Assembly: GCA_022822665.1 (NCBI GenBank)
Contig: JAJEAR010000076.1
Location: 1-64,000, forward strand
Origin: Alphaproteobacteria bacterium
GTDB taxonomy: Bacteria > Pseudomonadota > Alphaproteobacteria > Thalassobaculales > Thalassobaculaceae
DNA: 64,000 nucleotides
Reading direction: 5' to 3'
The translations under genes and the position numbers were made by a program. The notes beneath the pieces were generated by a model. It ran no database searches. It saw only the letters and a list, made by a program, of their open reading frames with translations, and was not told the origin of the DNA. Below, one piece after another: positions 34,748 to 44,300 of this stretch; position 1 is the first letter of the stretch, and the number at the start of each line of letters is the position of its first letter.

Positions 34748-36052
34748 GTGGCCCGCACAGTCGACGCAGTCATCATCGGCGCCGGTGTCATCGGTGCCAG
34801 TATCGGACACCAGCTGGCACTCACCGGACGGAAAACGCTGAACATCGACCAGCTGCCGGCAGCGGGGTACGGCCCGACCAGCAACTCCTGCGGCATCATC
34901 CGGGTTCACTACTCGACCCGGACCGGAGTGGCGCTGGCACACGAGGGCTACCACTGCTGGCGCAACTGGGCCGAGCACCTGGGCGCAGACGACGAACGCG
35001 GGCTGGCGGAGTTCAGGGACTGCGGATGCCTGGTGATCCGGACCGGCGGCGAGGATCACCTCTCGCCGGTCCTCGGCCACCTGGACGCGCTCGGCATCCC
35101 CTACGAGAACTGGGACCGGGAGGCGATCGCGGCCAGGCTGCCGTTCTACGCGCTCGAGCGGTTCTCACCGCCCAGGGTCATGAGCGACCCGCTGTTCGGC
35201 GAGCCGTCCGGCGGGATGGTGGAGAGCGCGGTGTATTTTCCGACCGCCGGCTACGTGGGAGATCCGCAACTCGCGACCCACAACCTGCAGCGCGCCGCGG
35301 AAGCCGCCGGCGGGACCTTCCTGTTCGGGCGCACCGTCACCGCCGTCCTGCGGTCCGGCGACCGGGTACACGGTGTCGAGCTCGATGACGGCGAGCGGAT
35401 CGAGGCCCCGGTGATCGTCAACGTCGCCGGCCCCTACTCGGCGCGGGTCAACCGCATGGCCGGGGCCGATGCGGACATGACCATCTCCACCCGTCCGATC
35501 CGCCAGGAGGTGGCGCATATCCCGGCACCGCGCGGGGTCGAGTTCGAGCGGGACGGGCTGGTGGTCTTCGACGGCGACATCGGCTGCGCCGTCAGGCCCG
35601 ACTTCGGCAACAATGTCCTGATCAGCAGCGAGCTGCCGCCGTGCGATCCGCGCGAGGAGGTCGATCCCGACGACTACAACCGGGACCTGACCGACCAGGC
35701 GCTGAACCAGGCCTACCGCTATGCCCAGCGGGTGCCCACGCTCGAGGTCTCGCCGCGGCCGGGCGGCGTGGTGGGTCTCTACGACGTGTCCGATGACTGG
35801 CTGCCGATCTACGACCGGGCCCGGCCGCACGGGTTCTACATGGCAATCGGCACCAGCGGGAACCAGTTCAAGAACGCACCCTGCGCCGGCAGGATGATGG
35901 CGGCCCTGATCGAGTACTGCGAGGCCGGCAACGACCATGACGCCAGTCCGCTGCAGTACCGTCTCGAGCGGACCGGGCGAACCATCGACACCGCGGGTTT
36001 CTCGCGCCGGCGTAAGGTGACCAGCGAGAGCAGCTTTTCGGTCATGGGCTGA
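34748..36052 (+). CDS. FAD-dependent amine/amino-acid oxidase family protein (DAO fold)
   Basis: A 434-aa flavoprotein of the D-amino-acid oxidase/sarcosine oxidase beta family. It has the dinucleotide motif VIIGAGVIGASIGHQLALTG (8-27), SNSCGIIRVHYS near residue 48 where FAD is often anchored, and the C-terminal FAD motif GFYMAIGTSGNQFKNAPCAG. The substrate is probably an amine or N-alkyl amino acid, but this is an inference. The GTG start at 34748 lies 8 bases after GGAGGAG. It is the first gene of a seven-gene plus-strand catabolic cluster ending at 40040 and is divergent from the DUF1330 unit. Confidence 0.9.
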   Translation: MARTVDAVIIGAGVIGASIGHQLALTGRKTLNIDQLPAAGYGPTSNSCGIIRVHYSTRTGVALAHEGYHCWRNWAEHLGADDERGLAEFRDCGCLVIRTGGEDHLSPVLGHLDALGIPYENWDREAIAARLPFYALERFSPPRVMSDPLFGEPSGGMVESAVYFPTAGYVGDPQLATHNLQRAAEAAGGTFLFGRTVTAVLRSGDRVHGVELDDGERIEAPVIVNVAGPYSARVNRMAGADADMTISTRPIRQEVAHIPAPRGVEFERDGLVVFDGDIGCAVRPDFGNNVLISSELPPCDPREEVDPDDYNRDLTDQALNQAYRYAQRVPTLEVSPRPGGVVGLYDVSDDWLPIYDRARPHGFYMAIGTSGNQFKNAPCAGRMMAALIEYCEAGNDHDASPLQYRLERTGRTIDTAGFSRRRKVTSESSFSVMG

Positions 36053-36122
36053 AGGTTCGACCGGCCCGGACCGGCTGTGCTAGGCTTGGCTCCCTGCACG
36101 GCGACCGCTACGGAGGCCCGCG

Positions 36123-36527
36123 ATGACAGAAGCAGTGGTTGCGCATCTCGCCGAGGCGCCTTGCGTGTCCTTCGGACCGCTGGCGTCCTACGCGCCGCTG
36201 ATCGGCGACGGCACGACCCCGCTCAGGACCGGGATCCAGACCTCCGAGCCCGGCTACGAGACCCCCATGCACTCCCACCCCTACCTCGAGATCCTGTTCA
36301 TCATCGAGGGCGAGGCCGAGGCGTGGCTGCAGGGGCAGGAGGATGCACCGGTCAGGCTTGCCGCTGGCGACTGCATCGCGCTGCCCGCCGATGTTCCGCA
36401 CGCCTTTCGCGTCGTGGGCGAGCGGCCGATGCGCCTGCTCGGCATTCACCACAATCCCGACCGGGTGGTGAACTACCTCGACCGTGAGAGCGATGCCGAC
36501 GGCTACCCGGTGCCGGATGACAGCTGA
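36123..36527 (+). CDS. Cupin-domain protein
   Basis: A 134-aa single cupin. Motif 1 reads HSHPYLEILFIIEGEAEAWL, with two His and one Glu as metal ligands, and motif 2 PADVPHAFRVVG supplies the third His. Such small cupins are metal-dependent enzymes (dioxygenases, isomerases) or sensor domains; no extra domain is present here. Its stop overlaps the next start by one base (TGATG), so it is coupled to the first amidohydrolase. ATG 36123 has GGAGG about 7 bases upstream. Confidence 0.88.
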   Translation: MTEAVVAHLAEAPCVSFGPLASYAPLIGDGTTPLRTGIQTSEPGYETPMHSHPYLEILFIIEGEAEAWLQGQEDAPVRLAAGDCIALPADVPHAFRVVGERPMRLLGIHHNPDRVVNYLDRESDADGYPVPDDS

Positions 36528-37597
36528 TGGCGGCGACCGCGGGCGCGATCGACTGCGACATCCACCCCTCGGTCCCCGGTATCGAGGCGCTGCTGCCGCA
36601 CATGGAGCCGCACTGGCGGGACACCGTGGTGCAGCGCGGTGTCCATGAACTCGAGACCATCGCCTATCCAGCGCGCGCGCCGCTGACGGCACGGCCCGAC
36701 TGGCGCCCGGACCACGGCCGGCCGGCCGCCGACATCGAAACCATCAGGGCGCAGGCCCTCGATCCGTTCGGCACCTCGATCGCGATCTGCAACTGCCTGT
36801 ACGGTGTCCAGTTGCTGATGAGCGAGGACCTTGCCGCCGCGTTTGCCACCGCGGTCAACCGCTGGGTTGCGATCGAGCTGCTCGACCGCGACCCGCGGCT
36901 GCGCGCCGCCATCGTGATCCCGACCCAGAGCCCGGACCTGGCGGTGCGCGAGATCGAGCGCTGGGCCGACGATGACCGCTTCGTCTCGGTGCTGATGCTG
37001 GTCATGGACGAGATGCCGCTCGGCAGGAGGTTCTACTGGCCGATCTATGCGGCCGCGGCCGAGGCCGGGCTTTCGCTCTGCATCCACGCCGGGAGCGCGT
37101 ACAAGCACCCGGTCACCTCGGTCGGATGGCCGTCGTACCTGGCCGAGGACTACACCGCGCAGGCGGCGGCGTTCCATGCGGTGGTGACCTCCCTGATCTC
37201 GGAAGGCGTGTTCGCGAAGTTTCCCGACCTGGTCTGTGTATTGGCCGAGTCGGGCGTGACCTGGCTGCCGGCGCACCTGTGGCGGCTGACCAAGTTCTGG
37301 CGCGGACTGAGAGCAGAGATCCCGTGGGTGGTCCACACTCCGGCCGAGATCGGCCGCCAGCACCTCCGCCTCACCCTGCAGCCGTTCGACGCCCCGACCG
37401 CGCCCGGGCTGTTCGAGCGGGTGATGGAGCACTTCGGATCGGACGAGATGCTGCTGTTCTCGACCGACTACCCGCACTGGCAGTTCGACGGCACTGCGGT
37501 GCTGCCGGACGGGATTCCGGCGGAACTCGCGCGCAAGATCATGGTCGACAACCCGCGGAAGGCATACCCGCGGTTGTCGAGGGGAGGACAGGCATGA
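36527..37597 (+). CDS. Amidohydrolase-2 family metal-dependent hydrolase or decarboxylase (copy 1)
   Basis: A 356-aa TIM-barrel metallohydrolase. The N-terminal DCDIHPS gives the metal-binding Asp-x-His, CIHAGS carries the mid-barrel His, and LFSTDYPHWQFDG the late Asp. This is the ACMSD/gamma-resorcylate decarboxylase branch (Amidohydro_2), whose members decarboxylate or hydrolyse aromatic and related acids. It overlaps the cupin gene by one base and the second amidohydrolase by 4 bases. The two amidohydrolases are clear paralogues (shared PRL+A and RRxYWPIYEAA-like blocks), suggesting duplication followed by division of labour or a heteromer. Confidence 0.9.
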   Translation: MAATAGAIDCDIHPSVPGIEALLPHMEPHWRDTVVQRGVHELETIAYPARAPLTARPDWRPDHGRPAADIETIRAQALDPFGTSIAICNCLYGVQLLMSEDLAAAFATAVNRWVAIELLDRDPRLRAAIVIPTQSPDLAVREIERWADDDRFVSVLMLVMDEMPLGRRFYWPIYAAAAEAGLSLCIHAGSAYKHPVTSVGWPSYLAEDYTAQAAAFHAVVTSLISEGVFAKFPDLVCVLAESGVTWLPAHLWRLTKFWRGLRAEIPWVVHTPAEIGRQHLRLTLQPFDAPTAPGLFERVMEHFGSDEMLLFSTDYPHWQFDGTAVLPDGIPAELARKIMVDNPRKAYPRLSRGGQA

Positions 37598-38700
37598 ACC
37601 TTCAGGTCCTGAACCGGCAGCGGCAGGATGGTCGAACCAGGCTCGCCATCGCCGACTGCGACATCCATCCCAGTCCCAAGTCGCTCGAGGTCGAGATCTA
37701 CCCCTACCTGTCACAGCGCTGGCAGAAGCACCTCGAGACCTACGGCATGATCTACCGCCAGGGCTTCCCGACCGGTCCGGCCTTCCCGAAAGGGCAACCG
37801 GACGCAGCACGGCGCGATGCCTACCCGCCCGGCGGCGGACGCCCGGGCAGCGACCTCGACTTCATGCGCGAGCAGCACCTCGATCCCAACAATGTCCAGC
37901 TCGGCATCCTGAACCCGCTGCGCAGCGGCCAGGGGCTGCAGAACGGCGACCTCGCCGCCGCCTACTGCCGGGCGGTGAACGAGTGGCAGATCGAGGAGTG
38001 GACCTCGCGCGAGCCGCGCCTGAAGGCGTCGGTGATGGTGAACTACGAGGACGCGGTCTCCTCCGTCGCCGAGATCGACCGGCTGGCGGGGAACCCGGAC
38101 TTCGTCCAGGTGCTGCTGCTCAGCCGGACCGCCGAACCGCTCGGCCAGCGCAGGTACTGGCCGATCTACGAGGCGGCCTGCCGCGCCGGGCTGCCTGTCG
38201 CGGTCCACGCCTTCGGCTACGGCGGCTCACCGGTGACGGGCGGCGGCTGGCCCTCATATTACATCGAGGAGATGGTCGGCCACGCATCGAACAGCCAGTC
38301 CCTGCTGGCCTCGATGGTGTTCGAGGGCGTGTTCGAGAAGTACCCGACGCTGCGGCTGATCCTGGTCGAGGCCGGCTTCGCCTGGCTTCCTGCACTCGCC
38401 TGGCGCATGGACCGCGCGTGGAACCGCATGCGCGACGAGGTGCCGCACGTGACCAGGCCGCCCTCGGAACTGGTGCGCGAGCATGTCTGGCTCACGACCC
38501 AGCCGATGGAGGAACCGGAGCACCGCGCCGACCTGCTCGACATCTTCGACTGGATCGGCCGGGACCGCCTGCTGTTCGCCACCGACTACCCGCACTGGGA
38601 CTACGACGATCCGGCGCATGCGCTGCCGGTCAGGCTCGGGGCGGAGGACCGCGAGCAGTTCTTCCTCGGCAATGCGCGCCGGCTCTACGGCCTCGATTGA
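37594..38700 (+). CDS. Amidohydrolase-2 family metal-dependent hydrolase or decarboxylase (copy 2)
   Basis: A 368-aa paralogue of the preceding gene. DCDIHPSPKS near residue 26 gives the metal-binding Asp-x-His; VAVHAFGYGGSPVTG is the counterpart of the first copy's CIHAGS segment; LFATDYPHWDYDDP carries the late Asp. It differs from copy 1 by an inserted segment near residues 70-90. ATG 37594 follows GGGGAGGA and overlaps the previous stop (ATGA). It is followed 9 bases later by the Rieske protein gene. The substrate is unknown; the family and neighbours suggest decarboxylation or hydrolysis in a catabolic pathway. Confidence 0.9.
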   Translation: MNLQVLNRQRQDGRTRLAIADCDIHPSPKSLEVEIYPYLSQRWQKHLETYGMIYRQGFPTGPAFPKGQPDAARRDAYPPGGGRPGSDLDFMREQHLDPNNVQLGILNPLRSGQGLQNGDLAAAYCRAVNEWQIEEWTSREPRLKASVMVNYEDAVSSVAEIDRLAGNPDFVQVLLLSRTAEPLGQRRYWPIYEAACRAGLPVAVHAFGYGGSPVTGGGWPSYYIEEMVGHASNSQSLLASMVFEGVFEKYPTLRLILVEAGFAWLPALAWRMDRAWNRMRDEVPHVTRPPSELVREHVWLTTQPMEEPEHRADLLDIFDWIGRDRLLFATDYPHWDYDDPAHALPVRLGAEDREQFFLGNARRLYGLD

Positions 38701-38709
38701 CCGCGCGCG

Positions 38710-39159
38710 ATGTCGAGACATGTCGTCGCCCGGGCCGACGAGATCCCTCCGGGCGGCCGCAAGCTAGTCGAGGTCCGGGGCCGTCCGATCGTGATCTTCA
38801 ACCTCAGCGGCGACTTCCACGGCCTGCTTGACAGGTGCCCGCACCAGGGCGGTCCGCTGTCGCGGGGACGGCTCACCGGCCTGGTGGAAGCTGGCGGCGA
38901 GCCGGGCCGGTACTGCTGGTCGCGGGAGGGCGAGATCCTTCGCTGCCCGTGGCACGGCTGGGAGTTCGACATCAGGACCGGCAGGTCGAGGTGCGAGCCC
39001 GACCGGATCGGCACTCGCAGCTACGATGTCACGGTCGAACCGGGAGCGGCCGTGCTCGAGGGTCCGCTGCAGGCGGAAACCGTCGACGTGTCGATCGAGA
39101 ACAGCTACGTGGTGGTGACGCTCGGCCCGCCACCCGCACATACGGAGGCGAACCCGTGA
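38710..39159 (+). CDS. Rieske [2Fe-2S] ferredoxin-like protein
   Basis: A 149-aa Rieske protein. The cluster ligands are in CPHQGGPLSRG (C-x-H) and CPWHGWEFD (C-x2-H), with a longer loop than usual between them (about 38 residues, containing RYCWSREGEILR). No transmembrane helix or catalytic domain is present, so it is probably a soluble electron carrier or a regulatory subunit for an oxygenase. The stop overlaps the VOC gene start by 4 bases (GTGA), implying that the two products work together. Confidence 0.92.
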   Translation: MSRHVVARADEIPPGGRKLVEVRGRPIVIFNLSGDFHGLLDRCPHQGGPLSRGRLTGLVEAGGEPGRYCWSREGEILRCPWHGWEFDIRTGRSRCEPDRIGTRSYDVTVEPGAAVLEGPLQAETVDVSIENSYVVVTLGPPPAHTEANP

Positions 39160-40040
39160 CGGACTGGTACGTTCATCATGTCAACCTGCAGGCCCACGAC
39201 GTTGCGGAGACCGCACGGTTCTTCCGCGACATCATCGGGCTTGAAGACGGAACCTGGAGCTACCCGGAGACCGTCGGCGAGATCGGCCACACCTCGGAGA
39301 CGATCGCGTATTTCGGCACCGGGAACCGCGGTCTGCATGTCGTGCGCGCGATTGCCGACTTCGCGGTCACCAACCGTCTCGTGCACAACCCGACCATCGG
39401 TGGTCATCTCGCGATCACGGTGTCCGACATCGAGGCGGTGAAATCGCGTCTCGAGGCCGCCGGAGTGGTGGTCTCGGACGCCGGGGTGTTTGCCATGGCG
39501 GGTGTTCACCAGCTCTACTGCTACGACCCCTCGCTCAACGTGGTCGAGATAAACGCGGTGGTCGACGAGACCGGCGGCGCCGGCCCGCAACCGGGTGACG
39601 AGCACCCGGTACACCGCGAGTCCGGCGACTGGTACATCCACCACGTCAACCTGCAGGTGCACGATGTCGCGGCCGCGACCGCGTTCTACCGCGACCTCAT
39701 CGGCATGCGGCCGGGCCGCTTCAACATGCCCGACAGCGACACGCGGGGCGATTTCGACCATTCGGCGGGCGGCCTGTCCGTGTTCGGACCCGACAACCGC
39801 GGCCTGCACCTGGTGCGCGGGCAACCGACGTTCCACATCGACAACGGGCTCATGCACAATCCGACCATCGGCGGGCATGTCGCGATCTCGGTTCCCGACC
39901 TTGACCGGGTCATGCGGCGGATGGACGCCGCCGGCCACTTCTATTCCGACGCCGGCACCTACGCCATGGCGGGCGTGCACCAGGTCTACACCTTCGATCC
40001 GTCCTGGAATTTCATCGAGATCAACCATCAGGCCGCGTGA
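39156..40040 (+). CDS. Two-domain VOC (extradiol dioxygenase/glyoxalase-like) protein with internal duplication
   Basis: A 294-aa protein made of two similar VOC domains of about 145 residues. Each half has DWY(V/I)HHVNLQ, a second His in NRGLH(V/L)V, the block HNPTIGGH and a terminal Glu in (V/I)EIN, so both halves keep a possible His-His-Glu metal triad. Extradiol dioxygenases are built this way but usually keep only one active site; lactoylglutathione lyase-like or isomerase activity is an alternative. The GTG start at 39156 has GGAGG 8 bases upstream. It is the last gene of the 34748-40040 cluster. Confidence 0.88.
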   Translation: MTDWYVHHVNLQAHDVAETARFFRDIIGLEDGTWSYPETVGEIGHTSETIAYFGTGNRGLHVVRAIADFAVTNRLVHNPTIGGHLAITVSDIEAVKSRLEAAGVVVSDAGVFAMAGVHQLYCYDPSLNVVEINAVVDETGGAGPQPGDEHPVHRESGDWYIHHVNLQVHDVAAATAFYRDLIGMRPGRFNMPDSDTRGDFDHSAGGLSVFGPDNRGLHLVRGQPTFHIDNGLMHNPTIGGHVAISVPDLDRVMRRMDAAGHFYSDAGTYAMAGVHQVYTFDPSWNFIEINHQAA

Positions 40041-40229
40041 CACCGCTTCCGCCCGGTCGCGCGACGGCGGGCAGGACAACCGCAGCAACACGTGGCATAG
40101 TGCCCGGCCGCCGGGATGTAGCCTGCCCACGTCCGGCCCGACACGGCGGAGAAGACTCCGAAACCCGGTGACGCACTGCGCGCAGCATGCGGAACCGCAC
40201 CGGCAAACCTCCGGTTCCTGGATGGCCCG

Positions 40230-41363
40230 ATGACCGCAGCATCCCGCTTCCTGCGACCCGTCGTCACTGCGGCAGCACTCCTGATCGCGGTCCCGCCGGA
40301 GGCCGGGGCCCAGTCACCCCAGGGCGGCCCACCGCCCGCGGCGCCGGTCGGTCTCGACCGTGTCCGCGCCGAGACCCTGTCGGAAACCATGCCGGTAATC
40401 GGGCGCATGGTGGCTGCCGAGTCAGGCGTGGTCGCGACCCGGATTGCCGAACGCGTCGAGGAGGTTCTCGTGCGTCCCGGTGACCGGGTGGAGAAAGGAA
40501 CCGTGCTTGCCCGGCTGTCGCCGGACCGGCTGGTCAACCAGCGCACGCTGCGGCTCGCCGACCGCGACAGCGCCCGGGCGCAGGTCACTCGTGCCAGGGC
40601 GGCACTGGACCAGGCGCTGCGGACCCTTGAACGGGTCTCGGCGCTGCGTGACTCGACCGCGCACCGCGAAGACCGCCAGGACCAGGCGAAGCGCGATGCC
40701 GAGATCGCGACGAGTGCCCTGCGTCAGGCGGAGGCCGAACTCCTGCGGGCCGATGCCAGTCTCGCGCTTGCCGACCTCGCCCTTGCCGACGCCGACATCA
40801 CGGCCCCCTACCCCGGCGTGGTCATCGCGCGGCACGTGGTCGCCGGCAACTACGCGGGCGTGGGAGACCCGATAATGACCCTGCTTAACGACCGGGTTCT
40901 CGAAATCGAGGCCGACGTTCCGGCGGAGCGGGCCGGCGGACTGCTGCCGGGAACCCGGGTCGTCGCCACCTTCAGGGACGGGAACAGCTTCGGCGCCATG
41001 GTCCGCGCCGTAGTGCCGGAGGAAAACCCCCGGACCAGGACGCGTGGCGTGCGCCTGATCCCCCTGCCCGACGCCGCGGTCCCCGCGTTTGTCGGCAACC
41101 AGTCGGTCACGGTGGAATTGCCGATCGGATCCCCGCGCGAAGTGGTCACGGTGCACAAGGATGCCATCATCGTGCGTGGCGACCGGGCGATCGTCTATGT
41201 CGTCGCGGACGGAAAGGCGCAGGTGCGCGGGGTCAAGCGCGGCCAGGCTGTCGGTAACCGGTTCGAGGTCCTCGGTGGTCTCAGGCCGGGCGACGTCGTC
41301 GTGGTCCGCGGCAACGAACGACTGCGTCCGGGCCAGCCGGTCAGGCCGCTCGCGTCGGGGTAG
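40230..41363 (+). CDS. RND efflux pump periplasmic adaptor (membrane fusion protein)
   Basis: The adaptor links an inner-membrane RND pump to an outer-membrane channel. The 377-aa precursor has a signal peptide (FLRPVVTAAALLIAVPPEAG, cut near AGA-Q at residue 28). Barrel-sandwich halves flank a coiled-coil hairpin (about 100-175, rich in Arg, Ala and Glu), and a beta-barrel ends with VRGNERLRPGQPV. It is followed 5 bases later by the RND permease. No outer-membrane factor gene lies next to it, so a shared TolC-like channel is presumably used. Confidence 0.92.
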   Translation: MTAASRFLRPVVTAAALLIAVPPEAGAQSPQGGPPPAAPVGLDRVRAETLSETMPVIGRMVAAESGVVATRIAERVEEVLVRPGDRVEKGTVLARLSPDRLVNQRTLRLADRDSARAQVTRARAALDQALRTLERVSALRDSTAHREDRQDQAKRDAEIATSALRQAEAELLRADASLALADLALADADITAPYPGVVIARHVVAGNYAGVGDPIMTLLNDRVLEIEADVPAERAGGLLPGTRVVATFRDGNSFGAMVRAVVPEENPRTRTRGVRLIPLPDAAVPAFVGNQSVTVELPIGSPREVVTVHKDAIIVRGDRAIVYVVADGKAQVRGVKRGQAVGNRFEVLGGLRPGDVVVVRGNERLRPGQPVRPLASG

Positions 41364-41368
41364 GATCC

Positions 41369-44300
41369 TTGGACAGGCTGATCTCCGTTGCAATCTTCCG
41401 GCCGATCGCGGTGGTCGCCGCGGTCCTGATGGTAGTGATGTTCGGACTGGTTTCTCTCCAGACCATTCCGATCCAGCTCACGCCCGAGGTCAATCGACCG
41501 ATCATCAACGTCACCACCCGTTGGCCCGGCGCTGCTCCGGCCGAGGTCGAGCGCGAGATCATCAACCGGCAGGAGGAAGTGTTCCGCGGCCTCGAAGGTC
41601 TCGAGACAATCACCGGACGGGCCGAGACCGGGCTCGGACGGCTAAAGCTCGAGTTCGGGGTCGGCCAGGACATGGTGGTTGCGCTGCTGATGGTCTCGAA
41701 CCGGCTCGACCGGGTGGGATCCTACCCGGCCGAGGTCCAGGAACCCACGCTGGATACCAGCGGCGACGAGGACAATGCGATCGCCTGGCTGGTGCTCAGG
41801 CACGACAAGAATGCCGTACAGCCGTCCACGGACCCGATCCACGGCTACTTCGACCTGCTCGAACAGGTGGTGAAGGACCGGCTGCAACGTGTGCCCGGGG
41901 TCGCCGACGTGCGGATCTACGGCGGCACCGCACGGGAGATGCAGGTCGAGATCGATCCCGAGCGGCTCGCGCAGTACCACCTGACCGTGCCTGAACTGCT
42001 CGATGCGCTGCGCGCGGCCAACGCGTCCGTCTCCGCCGGTGCGGTGGATGAAGGCAAGCGGCGGTACGTGCTACGGACCGAGGGTGACTTCACGACGCTC
42101 GACGCGGTCCGGAAGGTGGTGCTGCGGTCCGACAGCAACGGCCGGGACGAGCGGGTCTCGCATGTCACGGTCGCCGATGTCGCCACCGTGAAATACGGGT
42201 TCAAGCGACCGGTCAGCAAGATCCGCATGCTGGGAGAGCCGGCGCTCGGCCTGCCCGTCTACCGCGAGAACGGCGCCAACGTCATCGAGGTCATGAAGGG
42301 CGTCCGCCGAACCGTCGCCGAGGTCAACGAACAGGTCCTCAATCCCCGGGGCATGGTGCTGCTCCAGGTCTACGACGAGACCGATTACATCGAGTCGGCC
42401 GTCGAACTGGTGACCCAGAACATCTACATCGGCGGAACCCTCGCGGCCCTGATCCTGCTGCTGTTCCTGCGCAGCGGCGGTGCGACGCTGGTGGTATCGG
42501 TGGCCGTCCCGGTCTCGATCATCGGCTCGTTCGTCGCCATGGCGGCACTCGGCCGCTCTATCAACGTGGTTTCCCTTGCCGGGTTCGCGTTTGCCGTCGG
42601 ACTGGTGGTCGACTCGGCGATCCTGGTGCTCGAGAACATCTACCGGTTGCGACAGCGTGGCATGGCCCCGGCCGATGCCGCCTACACCGGAACCAACCAG
42701 GTCTGGGGCGCCATCCTGGTCTCGGCGCTGACCACGGTGATGGTGTTCATCCCGATCCTGGTCATGGACCTCGAGGTCGGCCAGCTGTTCCGTGACATCG
42801 CGGTGGCGATCTCGGTCGCGGTCATGCTCTCGCTGCTGGTCGCGGTCACCCTGATTCCGGCGCTTGCCCGCCGGGTGCTGGCCGGGATTACCCCCTCGTC
42901 GCGGATCCGGCTTCCGGGTATCGACCACGCGGCCTCCGCTATCCACCGGTTCCTCGAAGGGTTCGCGCGCTCGGTGGTCGCAAGCCGGCCAAAGGCCGGC
43001 TGCGTGATCGCGGCCATCACGCTTGCCTGCGGTCTGGCCACCTGGCTTCTGCTTCCGCGCCTCGACTACCTCCCCCAGGGCAACCGGAACCTGGTGTTCG
43101 GCTTCCTGCTGCCGCCGCCCGGCTACAACCTCACGACCATGATCGACATCGCCGGCAAGGTGGAAGCCACAACCCGCGAGCTGTGGAACCCGTCGATCGG
43201 TACGGACCCGGCCGCGACGGAAAGGGCAACGGAGTCGAGCGACGGCCGCCCGCTGATCGACAGGTTCTTCTTTGCTGCCTTCCGGGCCAACTCGATCGTC
43301 GCGGCGACCGCCGTCGACCCCCGGCGGGTCGGGGAACTGATCCCGATCCTGCACAGATCGCTGCTGTCCGAACCCGGAACCTTCGGATTCTTCCGGCAGA
43401 CCTCCCTGTTCGGCCGCGGAAACGTCAGGACCGTCGATCTCGACATCTCCGGCGGCACCTTCCATGAAATCGTCGAGGTGGCCCAACGCGCCTTCGGCAA
43501 GGTCAATGCCACCCTGCCACCCGCCGGCGGCACCCAGATCCGGCCGCGCCCCGCGCTCAGCCTCGGCGCGCCGGAAATCCGCGTCCACCCGGACCTCGTC
43601 AGGCTCAAGGACAACGGGATGACCGCGCGGGATCTGGGCATCACGCTGGACGCCTTCAACGACGGGGTCCGCGTCGCCGAAATCACCGTGGACGGCCGGC
43701 TGATGGATCTCACCCTGAAGGGACCGGACACCCACCTGCGCACCACCCAGGGTGTCAATGACCTGCCGGTGGTGACCCGGGACGGCATGATCGTGCCCGC
43801 CTCGACCCTGGCCTCGATCGAGGTCACCACGGGCCCGACCGAAATCCGCCACCGCGAGCACGTGCGCACTGTCACGCTGCAGATCAGCCCGCCACCCGAC
43901 ATGCCGCTCGAGGTCGCCATGGACCGGGTGCGCACAGACGTGATCCAGGCCCTGCAGAAGGAAGGTCTTCCCCCGTCGACCCAGCTGGTGCTCTCAGGCA
44001 CCGCGGACGCCCTGACCGAGACCTGGGACGAGATGACCATCGACCTGCTGATGGCGCTGGTGATCGTCTACCTGGTGATGACGGTCCTGTTCGAGAGCTT
44101 CTTCTACCCGCTGATCATCATCTTCTCGGTACCGCTTGCCACGGCGGGCGGCGTGCTCGGCCTGGTGCTGCTCGCCCAGTTCCAGGTGCAGAACCTGGAC
44201 ATGCTGACCCTGCTGGGCTTCGTGATCCTGATCGGCATCGTCGTCAACAACGCGATCCTGCTGGTGCACCAGACCCTGTTCCACCTGCGCACCGAGGGAA

